Shown here: piece after piece, positions 11,055-20,235 of the stretch | How positions within the stretch are numbered: the first letter of the stretch is position 1 | Layout: each line of letters begins with the position of its first letter | Source of the DNA: Lachnospiraceae bacterium | Lineage (GTDB): Bacteria > Bacillota > Clostridia > Lachnospirales > Lachnospiraceae | Length of the DNA stretch: 64,000 nt | Direction of reading: 5' to 3' | Assembly (NCBI GenBank): GCA_014804785.1 | Contig: JAAUZD010000004.1 | Span: 94,280-158,279, forward strand | Notes under the pieces: generated by a model | Seen by the model: only the letters and a program-made list of their open reading frames with translations | The model's database searches: none | What the model was told of the DNA's origin: nothing | Translations under genes and position numbers: made by a program

Positions 11055-11069
11055 TTAACGTTTTTGAGT

Positions 11070-12389
11070 TTACAGCTGTGCAATCACGAAAATATCATAG
11101 ATTGCTTTAATCGCTGTCTCGAAATCATCATTGGCAACACCAATAATGATATTCAACTCGCTGGAACCCTGATCGATCATTTTCACATTGACGTTGACAT
11201 GGGCAAGGGCAGAGAAGATACGCCCCGCAGTTCCTCTGGTGGACTTCATGCCGCGTCCCACCACTGCAATAAGAGCAAGATCCGCTTCAATATCCACACT
11301 GTCCGGATCTGCCAGTCTGTGGATGGCAGATACAACCTTTTGTTCCTTATCAATAAATTCATCCTGATGGACGAACACCGTCATGGTGTCAATACCGGAA
11401 GGTACATGTTCAAAGGAAATCCCATTGTCTTCAAAAGCCTGCAGGACCTTCCTTCCGAATCCTATTTCCGCATTCATCATGGCTTTCTCGATGTTGACAG
11501 AGCAGAACCCTCTCTTTCCTGCAATTCCCGTGATAACGTACTTTGATTTCTGACAGGTACTCTCCACGATCCAGGTTCCCTCATCCTCCGGCTTATTGGT
11601 ATTGCGGATATTGATTGGAATCCCCTCTCTTCTAACTGGAAAGATTGCGTCCTCATGAAGCACGCTGGCTCCCATATATGATAATTCCCTAAGTTCTCTA
11701 TAGGTAATGGTCTCGATTCCCTCCGGGTTTTCAATGATTCTCGGATCGGCAACGAGAAAACCGGATACATCCGTCCAGTTTTCATACACATCAGCCTTTA
11801 CAGCCCTCGCCACAATGGAGCCGGTGATATCCGATCCGCCTCTTGAAAAGGTCTTTACCCTGCCGTCTGCATATGCCCCGTAAAATCCCGGTATGACGGC
11901 ACGTTCTACACCCGCAAGGCGCTGTCCTAAAATCTGATTGGTATATTCAGAATCAAAATCTCCTTCATCCGTAAAGCGGATGACTTCTGCAGCATCAATA
12001 AATTCATATCCTAAGTATGCTGCCATAATGATTCCATTCAAATATTCCCCTCTGGATGCCGCATAGTTCTCTCCAACTTTTTCCTTAAAATTTTTTTCAA
12101 TAACCTTAAACTCATCTTTTAGAGAAACAGTAAGGGAAAGTCCATCTATGATTTCCTGATAGCGGGCAGCAATCGTGGCAAGTTCCTTCTTGAATTCTTT
12201 ACCTGCTTCTGCAAGACGATAGCATCCATAAAGCATATCCGTAACCTTGGTGTCATCCGAAAATCGCTTGCCCGGCGCAGAGGGAACCACATAGCGTCTT
12301 TCCGCATCTGCATGAATAATATCGCCCACTTTTGCGAACTGCTCTGCACTTGCAAGAGAGCTGCCGCCAAATTTTACAACCTTTTTCAT
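11070..12389 (-). CDS. lysC: Aspartate kinase
   Basis: 439 residues. It phosphorylates aspartate, the first step to lysine, threonine and methionine. The kinase N-terminus VVKFGGSSLAS is followed by TFSRGGSDITG and NWTDVSGF. Two C-terminal ACT domains (about 300-360 and 375-439; ALIAVVGRGM) indicate feedback control by an end-product amino acid. The ATG at 12389 is preferred: GAGGAG lies nine bases upstream, whereas an upstream in-frame ATG at 12416 lies inside the preceding gene. It is the last gene of the operon, 13 bases after the phosphoglycerate-mutase-like gene. Confidence 0.95.
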   Translation of the reverse strand: MKKVVKFGGSSLASAEQFAKVGDIIHADAERRYVVPSAPGKRFSDDTKVTDMLYGCYRLAEAGKEFKKELATIAARYQEIIDGLSLTVSLKDEFKVIEKNFKEKVGENYAASRGEYLNGIIMAAYLGYEFIDAAEVIRFTDEGDFDSEYTNQILGQRLAGVERAVIPGFYGAYADGRVKTFSRGGSDITGSIVARAVKADVYENWTDVSGFLVADPRIIENPEGIETITYRELRELSYMGASVLHEDAIFPVRREGIPINIRNTNKPEDEGTWIVESTCQKSKYVITGIAGKRGFCSVNIEKAMMNAEIGFGRKVLQAFEDNGISFEHVPSGIDTMTVFVHQDEFIDKEQKVVSAIHRLADPDSVDIEADLALIAVVGRGMKSTRGTAGRIFSALAHVNVNVKMIDQGSSELNIIIGVANDDFETAIKAIYDIFVIAQL

Positions 12390-12402
12390 AATCAATATCT
12401 CC

Positions 12403-13614
12403 TCATAAAACTTCAAAAAGCTTATCTATTATCGTATGCCCCAAAGGAACAAAGTTTCCGCTGTCTGCTGCTTCCTTTTCATTGTAATTCCAACTCTCCT
12501 TTTTGGGCTTCGTGCTGTCATACAAAAGATAGGGAACACTGTCCGACGTATGGGTCCTTACCCTGATAGGGGTTGGATGATCCGGCATAACCAAAAGCCG
12601 GTAATTTACACTTTCTTTATCCAGCGCTTCCGTCAGGGGACCGATTACTCTCTGGTCCAGGTACTCAATGGCCTGCACTTTCCTCTCTACACTCCCCTGG
12701 TGCCCCATCTCATCAGGCGCTTCTACATGGATGTATACAAAATCATAATCGCCTCCAAGCGCGTCCAGGGCTGCCTGCACCTTTCCTTCATAATTGGTGT
12801 GCAATCCTCCGTTTGCGCCTTCCACTTTCGCCACACCCATACCTGCCCCCACCGCAATTCCTTTTAATAAATCAACGGCAGAAACCATCATGCCTTTAAG
12901 ACCTGTTTTCTCCTGAAAAGAAGACAGCATGGGCTTTGTTCCGGCTCCCCAGAACCAGCAGCAATTGGCAGGATTTAATCCCTGCTTCTTTCTTTCTATA
13001 TTAATTGGATGATTTACTAAGATTTCATAGCTTCTCTTCATCATGGAAAGCAGATTTTCGTCTTCAGGCAGATACTGACCGATTACCTGCCCAAGCACGT
13101 CATGGGGCTGTGATAATTCAATCACGCTGCCATGATTCCAAATCAGACAATGGCGGTAGCTGGTACCCACATAAAACTGATAGGTTTCACTCTGCAGCTC
13201 TTTCTTGACCGCCTCCAGCAGCACGGCACAATCCTCAGTGCTGATTTCTCCCGAACTATGGTCGATAATCGTCCTCTCCTCAAAAGGAACATCCTCTTCC
13301 GACAGAGTAACGATATTACAGCGAAGGGCTACATCCGTATCTTTCATGGGTACGCCGATACTGAGTGCCTCTAAAGGAGAGCGTCCTGAATAATAAATCT
13401 TCGGATCATATCCCAAAACGGAAAGATTTGCCGTATCTGATCCCGGTTTCATCCCCTCCGGAATGGTGTGTACAAGTCCCACCTCCGACAGCTTGCTTAA
13501 TCTGTCCATCGCCGGTGTATCTGCATATGCAAGAGGGGTTTTTCCTCCCAGTTCCTCAATCGGTTCATCTGCCATGCCGTCTCCAAGCACAACGATATAT
13601 TTTTTGTCTGACAT
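12403..13614 (-). CDS. Phosphoglycerate-mutase-family protein, probable homoserine kinase
   Basis: 403 residues of the alkaline-phosphatase-like cofactor-independent phosphoglycerate mutase family (archaeal ApgM type). Visible motifs are VVLGDGMADEP at the N-terminus, GSDTANLSVLGYDP with the candidate nucleophilic Ser, HVEAPDEMGHQG and MPDHPTPI with metal-binding Asp/His. The family model TIGR02535 calls such proteins 'proposed homoserine kinase' when they sit with homoserine dehydrogenase and aspartate kinase, exactly as here. No GHMP-type thrB is in the window. A glycolytic mutase role is the alternative. GAGGAAGAGGAA precedes the ATG. Confidence 0.85.
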   Translation of the reverse strand: MSDKKYIVVLGDGMADEPIEELGGKTPLAYADTPAMDRLSKLSEVGLVHTIPEGMKPGSDTANLSVLGYDPKIYYSGRSPLEALSIGVPMKDTDVALRCNIVTLSEEDVPFEERTIIDHSSGEISTEDCAVLLEAVKKELQSETYQFYVGTSYRHCLIWNHGSVIELSQPHDVLGQVIGQYLPEDENLLSMMKRSYEILVNHPINIERKKQGLNPANCCWFWGAGTKPMLSSFQEKTGLKGMMVSAVDLLKGIAVGAGMGVAKVEGANGGLHTNYEGKVQAALDALGGDYDFVYIHVEAPDEMGHQGSVERKVQAIEYLDQRVIGPLTEALDKESVNYRLLVMPDHPTPIRVRTHTSDSVPYLLYDSTKPKKESWNYNEKEAADSGNFVPLGHTIIDKLFEVL

Positions 13615-13631
13615 ATTTCCTCTTCCTCTTT

Positions 13632-14831
13632 TTACTCAATTCTGATGCGGCTGATGATTCCCACTTCCTCAGCCTTCCGGTTAAATTCTTTTTCCGTCAT
13701 CTCGTCTGTCACAAAGGCAAACTCGCCTTCTACCTCTGCCTCAATCACGCTGACGCTCTCAAATACTTGAAGTGCCTGGCTCTCCTTATCCTGCGCCACA
13801 CGCACAAAGAATCTGCGGCTTGCCTGGTCGATTCCTGTAAGTTCCACATCCTGCGCATCCCAGAAACACATGATGACCTTTCCAATATGTCTTGCACAGT
13901 CCACTACGTCAGAGACCACTGCACTTGCTGTAGGCAGCTTGCCGGCGCCTCTTCCGTAGTACATGGAATCGCCCAACATATTGCCGTGGACACAGACCGC
14001 ATTGAATACATCATTTACCATATAAAGGGGATGGGATTTGCTGATCATGAAAGGAGCTACCATGGCATAGAAACTGCCGTCCACCTCTTTGCTCTGAGCA
14101 AGCAGCTTGATAGTCTTTCCCATTGCATGGGCATAGACAAATTCTGTTGCCGTAATCTTCGTGATGCCCTCTGTATAGATATCCTGATATTTTACATTCT
14201 TACCGCACATAAGAGAAGAAAGGATTGCAATCTTACGGCAGGCATCATAACCTTCCACATCCGCCTCCGGGTTCCTCTCCGCATATCCCTTTTCCTGTGC
14301 TTCCTTTAAAACCTCTTCAAAATCAGCGCCCTCTTTTTCCATTTTGGAAAGGATATAATTGGTGGTTCCGTTCAAAATACCTGTGATTGCATCAATTCTT
14401 TCCGCTGTCAATGAATAGTTCAAGGGACGGATAATCGGAATACCGCCGCCCACACTTGCTTCAAACAGATAATTGCATTTGTTTTCATGAGCAATCTGTA
14501 TCAGTTCCGGTCCATGAGCCGCAACCAGTTCCTTATTTGAGGTACAGACGCTTTTTCCGGAAAGGAGCGCTCTCTTGGTAAAATCATAGGCAGGTTTCAA
14601 TCCTCCCATAGTCTCACAGATGATCTTTATTTCCGGATCATTTAAAATCTGCTCCACGTCATGAACCACTTTATCTTCATAAGGATCCCCTGGGAATTCT
14701 CTCAGATCCAATATATATTTTATGTTGATCTCCTCGCCGGATTTCTTATTGATTTCTTCCTTATTTTTTTCGATGACCTCCACGACACCGCTTCCTACAG
14801 TACCGTAGCCCATCACTGCTACCTGAATCAT
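13632..14831 (-). CDS. hom: Homoserine dehydrogenase
   Basis: 399 residues. It reduces aspartate semialdehyde to homoserine with NAD(P)H. There is an N-terminal Rossmann fold (VAVMGYGTVGSGVV), the dehydrogenase core (GILNGTTNYIL, EASVGGGIPII) and a C-terminal ACT domain (about 330-399; RRFFVRVAQDKE), the usual threonine-sensing module. There are two candidate ATGs; the one at 14831 is eight bases from AGGAGG, while 14837 is only two bases away. The gene is flanked by the HTH-ACT protein upstream and the probable homoserine kinase 17 bases downstream. Confidence 0.95.
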   Translation of the reverse strand: MIQVAVMGYGTVGSGVVEVIEKNKEEINKKSGEEINIKYILDLREFPGDPYEDKVVHDVEQILNDPEIKIICETMGGLKPAYDFTKRALLSGKSVCTSNKELVAAHGPELIQIAHENKCNYLFEASVGGGIPIIRPLNYSLTAERIDAITGILNGTTNYILSKMEKEGADFEEVLKEAQEKGYAERNPEADVEGYDACRKIAILSSLMCGKNVKYQDIYTEGITKITATEFVYAHAMGKTIKLLAQSKEVDGSFYAMVAPFMISKSHPLYMVNDVFNAVCVHGNMLGDSMYYGRGAGKLPTASAVVSDVVDCARHIGKVIMCFWDAQDVELTGIDQASRRFFVRVAQDKESQALQVFESVSVIEAEVEGEFAFVTDEMTEKEFNRKAEEVGIISRIRIE

Positions 14832-14857
14832 TTTCATTTCCTCCTTGCGTTTTTCCT

Positions 14858-15295
14858 TTATTCCTTAGCTAAAATTTTAACGCTCCTGACACCCTTTTGC
14901 TGTTCCATAGTCTCAAGCATCTCCGAAACGTTTCCGGTGGTAGGCAGCACTTGGACGCTGAGGCTTAAAGATGCTACACCGTTGATGGGGATGCTTTGGT
15001 GTATGGTCAGGATATTTGCACCGAACTGTGCAATAATCTTGAGCACATCCGATAAAAGCCCCGGTTCATCCTCCATCTGAAAGGTCAACGTAATCGTTGT
15101 CCCCTGAGAATTCTCATGGAATTGAAAGATGTCATCCTTGTACTTATAAAAGGAACTCCGGCTGATACCCACCCTGTCCGCTGCCTCATTGACTGTGTGC
15201 ACCCTGCCTGTATCAAGAAGCTTTTTGGCTTCCACTACCTTTAAAAGCACCTCCGGCACTGCCTGTTCCTTCACCACAAAATATCTGGTTCCCAT
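14858..15295 (-). CDS. HTH-ACT domain protein (PheB/UPF0735-like)
   Basis: 145 residues. The N-terminal part carries a helix-turn-helix-like segment (VNEAADRVGISRSSFYKY, about 37-54). The C-terminal part is an ACT domain (about 70-140; TFQMEDEPGLLSDVLKIIA). It resembles the UPF0735/PheB ACT family, often found just upstream of hom in Firmicutes. An amino-acid-sensing regulatory role is likely but not shown. The start is uncertain between ATG 15295 and GTG 15304; neither has a strong Shine-Dalgarno. It is the first gene of the operon. Confidence 0.8.
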   Translation of the reverse strand: MGTRYFVVKEQAVPEVLLKVVEAKKLLDTGRVHTVNEAADRVGISRSSFYKYKDDIFQFHENSQGTTITLTFQMEDEPGLLSDVLKIIAQFGANILTIHQSIPINGVASLSLSVQVLPTTGNVSEMLETMEQQKGVRSVKILAKE

Positions 15296-15406
15296 AACCT
15301 GCACCCATACAGCTTTCTATTGACCCGCTTACAACCTGTTTCTCTATGGCGTACACATGTCTCCGCTTGTTTCTCTTACACGGACACTTGTTTGCCGCCG
15401 AGGGAT

Positions 15407-15435
15407 ATTGTATCATAGAGCGTTTATTATGGCAA
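15407..15435 (-). promoter_or_regulatory. Promoter of the threonine-branch operon
   Basis: TTGCCA (15435-15430), a 17-base spacer and TACAAT (15412-15407) on the minus strand. A leader of about 100 bases follows before the first gene. I looked for a T-box or other amino-acid riboswitch in that leader and saw none. Confidence 0.75.
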
Positions 15436-15451
15436 GAAAAATTTACTTCCA

Positions 15452-16777
15452 CTATGACTTGCTTTGAACCTCCATCACGGTTCCCATGAACACCGGAACA
15501 TTTGACTCTCGGTCAATGATCATGTAAATAAAAGGTCTGTCAAGATATACTGTCTTAATTTCCATTTCTTCCGGTTCCTCCGTCTCATAAAGTTCTTCCA
15601 TAGCCACAGCCCCAGCCTTCGTCCCCTGCTCGTCAACTGCAATATAAGTTTTATGCAATAGCCGATTTATCGCAAGATTCTCCTCCACATAAGAGCCAAT
15701 CCCTGCAAAATCCGCCTTGCTGCCGTCAAATGCATCCTCTATCCCCATCCCCTTAAGGATATCACTCATTTCCATTTCACATGCCGTCTCAAATTTAGGA
15801 ATTGCTGTATTCACCTGAACCATCGTTTGATATTTGTCGGTTAAAATCTTGTGAAGCTTATCGCCCGTAAGGGAGGCGGCATAATCAGAAATACTGATTC
15901 CTTCATCCGGAAGCAGCACTGCAAAAGCATACCCATATCCTGCATAGTATTTCAAAAATCCCTGTGCATTATCATCTTTTAAATACGTATTGTATTCTGT
16001 CTCATACATAAACTCTGCCTGACAAGCAGTTCCATCCTCCTTCGTAAACACCCCTTCACGAACCTGATAACTGTCATAAGGCTCACTCCACTGGGCATCC
16101 AGAATTGTCGCACTGATCAAATACATAACAGCATTCTCAGGCATTTGGGTTAATATCTCATCGATTGTTCCGTCTGTACTTTCACTTACCCAATCATTTA
16201 CAGACCGAACCGTCGCTTCATCAAAAGGAAGCCTGTAAATATCCGCATCATAATAATCTGCGTTGGTCTGTAGAAAATCCTGCTCTACCGAAAGACTCTC
16301 ATCCTCCTTAAGCCAGATAGAATTGACAAGCTCCAATGTACATTTATTATTCTTTTCCATTTGTTCCTGCATTTGGTTCCTATAGGCATACAAATAATCA
16401 TTCATCTCTTCCCTTGAAAGTCCAATCACTTCCTCCATCTGGGCGAGCGACTCTCCCTCCGCTCCATTGGCAGTCATGGCAAGCGCATATAAAACTGTTA
16501 TTGGGGAAATCAATGTATTTTCTCTTTCACTCAGACTATCCTGAAACAATTTCACTGAAAAGTCCGTAACAGCGATACTGCTTTCTTCCATAAGACTAAG
16601 ATCTATATTCTCCGCTCCTGTCCCATTTGATGTAATGTCTGCCATAAGGTCTACAACAGCAACATTACTTTCTTCCTGCGTTTTTCTGCCGCATCCTGCA
16701 AAAAAGAGCATTACTATCAGAATCAGTACAATACCTGACATTACTTTACCTATACTTATTTTCGTCTCTGCCTTCAT
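15452..16777 (-). CDS. Serpin-family protease inhibitor, lipoprotein
   Basis: 441 residues. A lipoprotein signal peptide ends in LFFAGC (lipidated Cys 29), and a full serpin domain follows (about 65-440; ENTLISPITVLYALAMTANG, LVNSIWL, DRPFIYMI). The reactive-centre hinge EQGTKAGAVAM (about 380-392) keeps the small residues needed for loop insertion, so it is probably inhibitory. The loop after it is very acidic (EELYETEEPEEMEI), so P1 cannot be fixed. The product would be tethered outside the membrane. The ATG at 16777 has AAAGGA upstream, unlike the longer start at 16798. It follows gatB after a hairpin terminator. Confidence 0.92.
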   Translation of the reverse strand: MKAETKISIGKVMSGIVLILIVMLFFAGCGRKTQEESNVAVVDLMADITSNGTGAENIDLSLMEESSIAVTDFSVKLFQDSLSERENTLISPITVLYALAMTANGAEGESLAQMEEVIGLSREEMNDYLYAYRNQMQEQMEKNNKCTLELVNSIWLKEDESLSVEQDFLQTNADYYDADIYRLPFDEATVRSVNDWVSESTDGTIDEILTQMPENAVMYLISATILDAQWSEPYDSYQVREGVFTKEDGTACQAEFMYETEYNTYLKDDNAQGFLKYYAGYGYAFAVLLPDEGISISDYAASLTGDKLHKILTDKYQTMVQVNTAIPKFETACEMEMSDILKGMGIEDAFDGSKADFAGIGSYVEENLAINRLLHKTYIAVDEQGTKAGAVAMEELYETEEPEEMEIKTVYLDRPFIYMIIDRESNVPVFMGTVMEVQSKS

Positions 16778-16804
16778 TATTTTCCTTTCTCCTAACATTT
16801 AATA

Positions 16805-16839
16805 GAATGGCAGGAAACCAAATGTGCTTCCTGCCACTC
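16805..16839 (-). terminator. Terminator after gatB
   Basis: A stem of about 11 pairs (GAGTGGCAGGAA with TTCCTGCCATTC) on the minus strand, followed by an imperfect T tract (TATTAAAT). It lies between gatB and the serpin gene, so some read-through into the serpin gene is possible. Confidence 0.6.
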
Positions 16840-16878
16840 TGTTTAGTGTATGCCCTCTATGCTGCTCTCTTCTCTATC

Positions 16879-18309
16879 CTACAAAAGTTCCTTCAGCAGC
16901 TGATTCACCATTCCCGGATCAGCTTTTCCTTTCATCGCCTTCATGGTCTGACCTACAAGGAATCCAATTGCCTTTTCTTTACCATTCCGGTAATCCTCAA
17001 CCGACTGGGGATTGTTTGCAATGACTTCCTCTACCGTCTTGCGTAAGGCTCCTTCGTCATTTACCGTCTTAAGTCCCTTTTCCTCCACGTACTTTTCAGG
17101 ATCGATATCTTCCTTGAACATGACTTCAAATACTTCTTTCGCCACGGAACTATTAATCGCCTTGGCATCGGTAAGAGAAATCAATTTCGCAAGATTCTCC
17201 GGTGAAAAACAGATATCCTCGGGATCCAAACTATTTTCCTTAAGAAGCCGCAAAGTCTCTACCATCAGCCAGTTGGACACCTTCTTGGGCTGGCTGCCAA
17301 GGGCAACTGTCGCCTCGAAAATATCAGCCATATGCTTGCTTCCGGTAATGATTTCAATGTCGTATTCCGGGATATCAAATTCCTCTTTATAGCGAAGCAT
17401 CTTCTCCTCCCGAAACTCCGGCTGCTTTGCACGGATTTCTTCAAGGAAGGCATCATCAAGCACGATGGGAACCAGATCGGGATCTGGGAAGTAACGGTAG
17501 TCCTGCGCGTCCTCCTTACTTCTCATAGCATAGGATTCTCCCTTGTTATCATCCCATCTTCTGGTCTCCTGAATGACCTTTTCCCCTGATTCCAAAAGGT
17601 CGATCTGGCGCTCCGTCTCTCCTTCAATGGCTCTTGCAATCGCCTTAAAGGAGTTCAGATTCTTCATCTCTGTACGGGTGCCGAATTCCTTGGCGCCCAC
17701 TTCTCTTATAGACAAATTCACATCCGCACGCATGGAGCCTTCCTGCAGCTTGCAGTCGGAAGCGCCCAGGTACTGGATGGTCATGCGAAGTTTTTCCAGA
17801 TAAGCAATGACCTCCTGTGCACTTCTCATATCCGGCTCTGACACAATTTCAATCAGCGGAACACCGGAGCGGTTATAGTCCACCAGTGAGCAGTCATCCC
17901 ACTCATCATGAATCAGCTTGCCCGCATCCTCCTCCATGTGAATTTCATGGATTCCCACAAATTTCTTTCCATTTTCCGTTTCTATCTCTACCTTGCCGTT
18001 CCGGCAGATGGGAAGATAAAGCTGGGAAATCTGATAATTCTGCGGATTGTCAGGATAAAAATAGTTCTTGCGGTCAAACTTGCAATACTGGGTGATGGTA
18101 CAGTTGGTAGCAAGTCCCACCGCCACCGCATATTCCAACACCTGCTTATTTAATACGGGCAAAGAACCCGGCATACCGGTGCAGACAGGACAGGTATGGG
18201 TATTGGGCTCTCCCCCAAAAGCGGTGGAACATCCGCAGAAAATCTTGGTCTTCGTAGCCAGTTCCACATGAACTTCAAGTCCAATGACCGTTTCATATTG
18301 CTTTGCCAT
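16879..18309 (-). CDS. gatB: Asp-tRNA(Asn)/Glu-tRNA(Gln) amidotransferase subunit B
   Basis: 476 residues, the standard length. It is the tRNA-binding and kinase subunit of GatCAB, which amidates misacylated Asp-tRNA(Asn) or Glu-tRNA(Gln). The N-terminal cradle shows IGLEVHVEL and a Cys cluster (FCGCS...TCPVC) that binds zinc. The C-terminal YqeY-like tail is present (GFLVGQTMKAMKGKADP). The ATG at 18309 has AGGAGG nine bases upstream and starts one base after the gatA stop, so the two are tightly coupled. Confidence 0.98.
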   Translation of the reverse strand: MAKQYETVIGLEVHVELATKTKIFCGCSTAFGGEPNTHTCPVCTGMPGSLPVLNKQVLEYAVAVGLATNCTITQYCKFDRKNYFYPDNPQNYQISQLYLPICRNGKVEIETENGKKFVGIHEIHMEEDAGKLIHDEWDDCSLVDYNRSGVPLIEIVSEPDMRSAQEVIAYLEKLRMTIQYLGASDCKLQEGSMRADVNLSIREVGAKEFGTRTEMKNLNSFKAIARAIEGETERQIDLLESGEKVIQETRRWDDNKGESYAMRSKEDAQDYRYFPDPDLVPIVLDDAFLEEIRAKQPEFREEKMLRYKEEFDIPEYDIEIITGSKHMADIFEATVALGSQPKKVSNWLMVETLRLLKENSLDPEDICFSPENLAKLISLTDAKAINSSVAKEVFEVMFKEDIDPEKYVEEKGLKTVNDEGALRKTVEEVIANNPQSVEDYRNGKEKAIGFLVGQTMKAMKGKADPGMVNQLLKELL

Positions 18310-18310
18310 A

Positions 18311-19771
18311 CTACTTGTCCTCCTTTCTGCCAAATGCCCCTCTTGCCTTTTCGTAAGTGTAAGCCGTCTGAATCAGTTTCTTTTCGTTAAAGCAGTCTCC
18401 AATCAACTGCAGCCCAATAGGCAGTCCCTTGGAATCTACGCCGCAGGGCATACTTAAGCCCGGCAGACCTGCCAGATTGACGGAGATGGTATAAATATCT
18501 CCCAGATACATCTTAATGGGATCGGATAAGCTTTCTCCCAGCTTAGGAGCTGTAGTGGGCGCTACCGGTCCTAAAATCACATCATATTTTGCAAATGCCT
18601 CGTCAAAAGCCTTTTTGATCAGCGCTTTCACCCGCAGCGCTTTCAGATAATAGGCATCATAATACCCTGAGCTTAACACAAAGCTGCCCAGCATGATCCT
18701 TCTCTTTACTTCGGCACCGAATCCTTCGGAACGTGACTTCTTGTACATGTTATGAAGCCCTTCATATTCTTCCGTGCGGTATCCGTATTTGATGCCGTCA
18801 AAGCGTTCCAAATTGGAACTTGCCTCTGCCGCTGCAATGGTATAATAAGTAGGAATTGCATATTCCACCAGACTTAAATCAAATTCTTCCACGATGGCGC
18901 CTTTTTCCTTCAAAACCTCTGCCGCCTTGAGAACTGCGCTTTTAACCTCCGGATCAAGACCTTCTCCAAAGTAATCTTTAGGAATACCAATCCGCATTCC
19001 CTTCACATCCTCTATCAGCGCGGAAGTAAACTCTCTGTCCTTTCTCTCTACAGAAGTAGAATCTTTGGTATCATGAGTAGCGATGATTTCCATAATCGCC
19101 GCGCAGTCCGTCACATCCTTGCAAAGAGGTCCAATCTGATCCAGAGATGAGCCATAGGCAATGAGTCCATAGCGCGACACTCTTCCATAAGTAGGCTTTA
19201 ATCCCACCACTCCGCAGAAGGATGCGGGCTGACGGATGGAACCGCCTGTATCCGAACCAAGAGCATAGAAGCATTCATTCGCCGCTACTGCCGCCGCACT
19301 TCCGCCCGAAGAACCTCCCGGTACATGTTCCGGGTTCCATGGATTTTTCGTCACTCCATAGGCGGAGGTCTCCGTGGTGGAGCCCATGGCAAATTCATCC
19401 ATATTGGTCTTGCCTAAAATCACTGCGCCTGCTTTTTCCAGATTCAGCACCGCTTCCGAAGAAAATGTGGGAACAAAATTTCCAAGAATCTTTGAAGAAC
19501 AGGTGGTAAGCATCCCCTCGGTACACATATTGTCTTTAATAGCAACCGGTACGCCCGCCAGGGGACCGTCAAGTTCACCTGCATCGATTTTTTTCTGTAC
19601 TTCTTCCGCTTTACGCAGCGCTCCTTCCCTGTCTACCGTCACATAGCAGTGAAAAGTATCTTCCTTTTTTTCAATCTGGGCAAGGACTGCTTCCGTAGCT
19701 TCCTTTACTGTCACTTCTTTGTTCTTAATTGCTGCTGCAAGGCTTACAGCAGTCATATCCAGTATATTCAT
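18311..19771 (-). CDS. gatA: Asp-tRNA(Asn)/Glu-tRNA(Gln) amidotransferase subunit A
   Basis: 486 residues, full length. This is the glutaminase subunit, an amidase-signature enzyme releasing ammonia from glutamine. The Ser-cisSer-Lys triad is intact: Lys79 (VAIKDNM), Ser154 (GGSSGGSAAA) and Ser178 (DTGGSIRQP). It is co-transcribed between gatC (11 bases upstream) and gatB (overlapping translation signals). Confidence 0.98.
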   Translation of the reverse strand: MNILDMTAVSLAAAIKNKEVTVKEATEAVLAQIEKKEDTFHCYVTVDREGALRKAEEVQKKIDAGELDGPLAGVPVAIKDNMCTEGMLTTCSSKILGNFVPTFSSEAVLNLEKAGAVILGKTNMDEFAMGSTTETSAYGVTKNPWNPEHVPGGSSGGSAAAVAANECFYALGSDTGGSIRQPASFCGVVGLKPTYGRVSRYGLIAYGSSLDQIGPLCKDVTDCAAIMEIIATHDTKDSTSVERKDREFTSALIEDVKGMRIGIPKDYFGEGLDPEVKSAVLKAAEVLKEKGAIVEEFDLSLVEYAIPTYYTIAAAEASSNLERFDGIKYGYRTEEYEGLHNMYKKSRSEGFGAEVKRRIMLGSFVLSSGYYDAYYLKALRVKALIKKAFDEAFAKYDVILGPVAPTTAPKLGESLSDPIKMYLGDIYTISVNLAGLPGLSMPCGVDSKGLPIGLQLIGDCFNEKKLIQTAYTYEKARGAFGRKEDK

Positions 19772-19782
19772 CTGCCGTCCTC

Positions 19783-20076
19783 CTATTCAAATGTGCGGGG
19801 CACTACAAACATGCCGTCCTTCTCGCCGGGAGCATTTTTTAAGATTTCCTCCCGCACATCTCCATTAGTTACAACATCCTCACGAAATACATTCTTCACA
19901 GGAAAAACATGGGACATAGGCTCCACACCCTCCGTGTCCAGTTCTCCCAGCTTGTCAATATAGTCCAGCATACTTCCCATATCTTTTTTGGCCTGCTCTT
20001 TTTCCTCGCCTGAAAGTTCAAGCTTTGCCAGAATTCCTACGTATTCAATGGTTTCATCTGAAATGATATTTGCCAT
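19783..20076 (-). CDS. gatC: Asp-tRNA(Asn)/Glu-tRNA(Gln) amidotransferase subunit C
   Basis: 97 residues. This small stabilising subunit wraps GatA and GatB. The typical N-terminal helix pattern ([18 protein letters not shown]) and the conserved middle ([16 protein letters not shown]) are present. It is the first gene of gatCAB. AAAGGAAAATAAG lies just before the ATG. Confidence 0.95.
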   Translation of the reverse strand: MANIISDETIEYVGILAKLELSGEEKEQAKKDMGSMLDYIDKLGELDTEGVEPMSHVFPVKNVFREDVVTNGDVREEILKNAPGEKDGMFVVPRTFE

Positions 20077-20173
20077 CTTATTTTCCTTTCTGCCTGCAAA
20101 GCAGCGCTAAAAATTTTCACTTATCAATAATTTACTACTTTTAAAGTCTGGTGTCTACTATTTTCCTCTACCT

Positions 20174-20206
20174 AAAAATACTCCCCATGAATTTTCATGA
20201 GGAGTA
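20174..20206 (-). terminator. Terminator of the chemoreceptor gene
   Basis: A 13-base stem (TACTCCTCATGAA with TTCATGGGGAGTA, one mismatch), then TTTTT on the minus strand, about 30 bases after the MCP stop and before gatC. Confidence 0.85.
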
Positions 20207-20235
20207 CCGAAGTCCGTTATCTCATAACCAGTCTG

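Noticed and set aside
12390..12416. Longer start for aspartate kinase
   Set aside because: The extra codons overlap the end of the preceding gene and its downstream Shine-Dalgarno; the family N-terminus begins at the ATG at 12389.
13365..14309. A 314-codon plus-strand frame opposite hom
   Set aside because: Long but Cys/His/Leu-rich with no ribosome binding site; it is the antisense of a clearly conserved enzyme.
15300..15451. T-box or amino-acid riboswitch before the threonine operon
   Set aside because: Leader is only about 100 bases and has no GGTGG-type T-box core or antiterminator that I could see.
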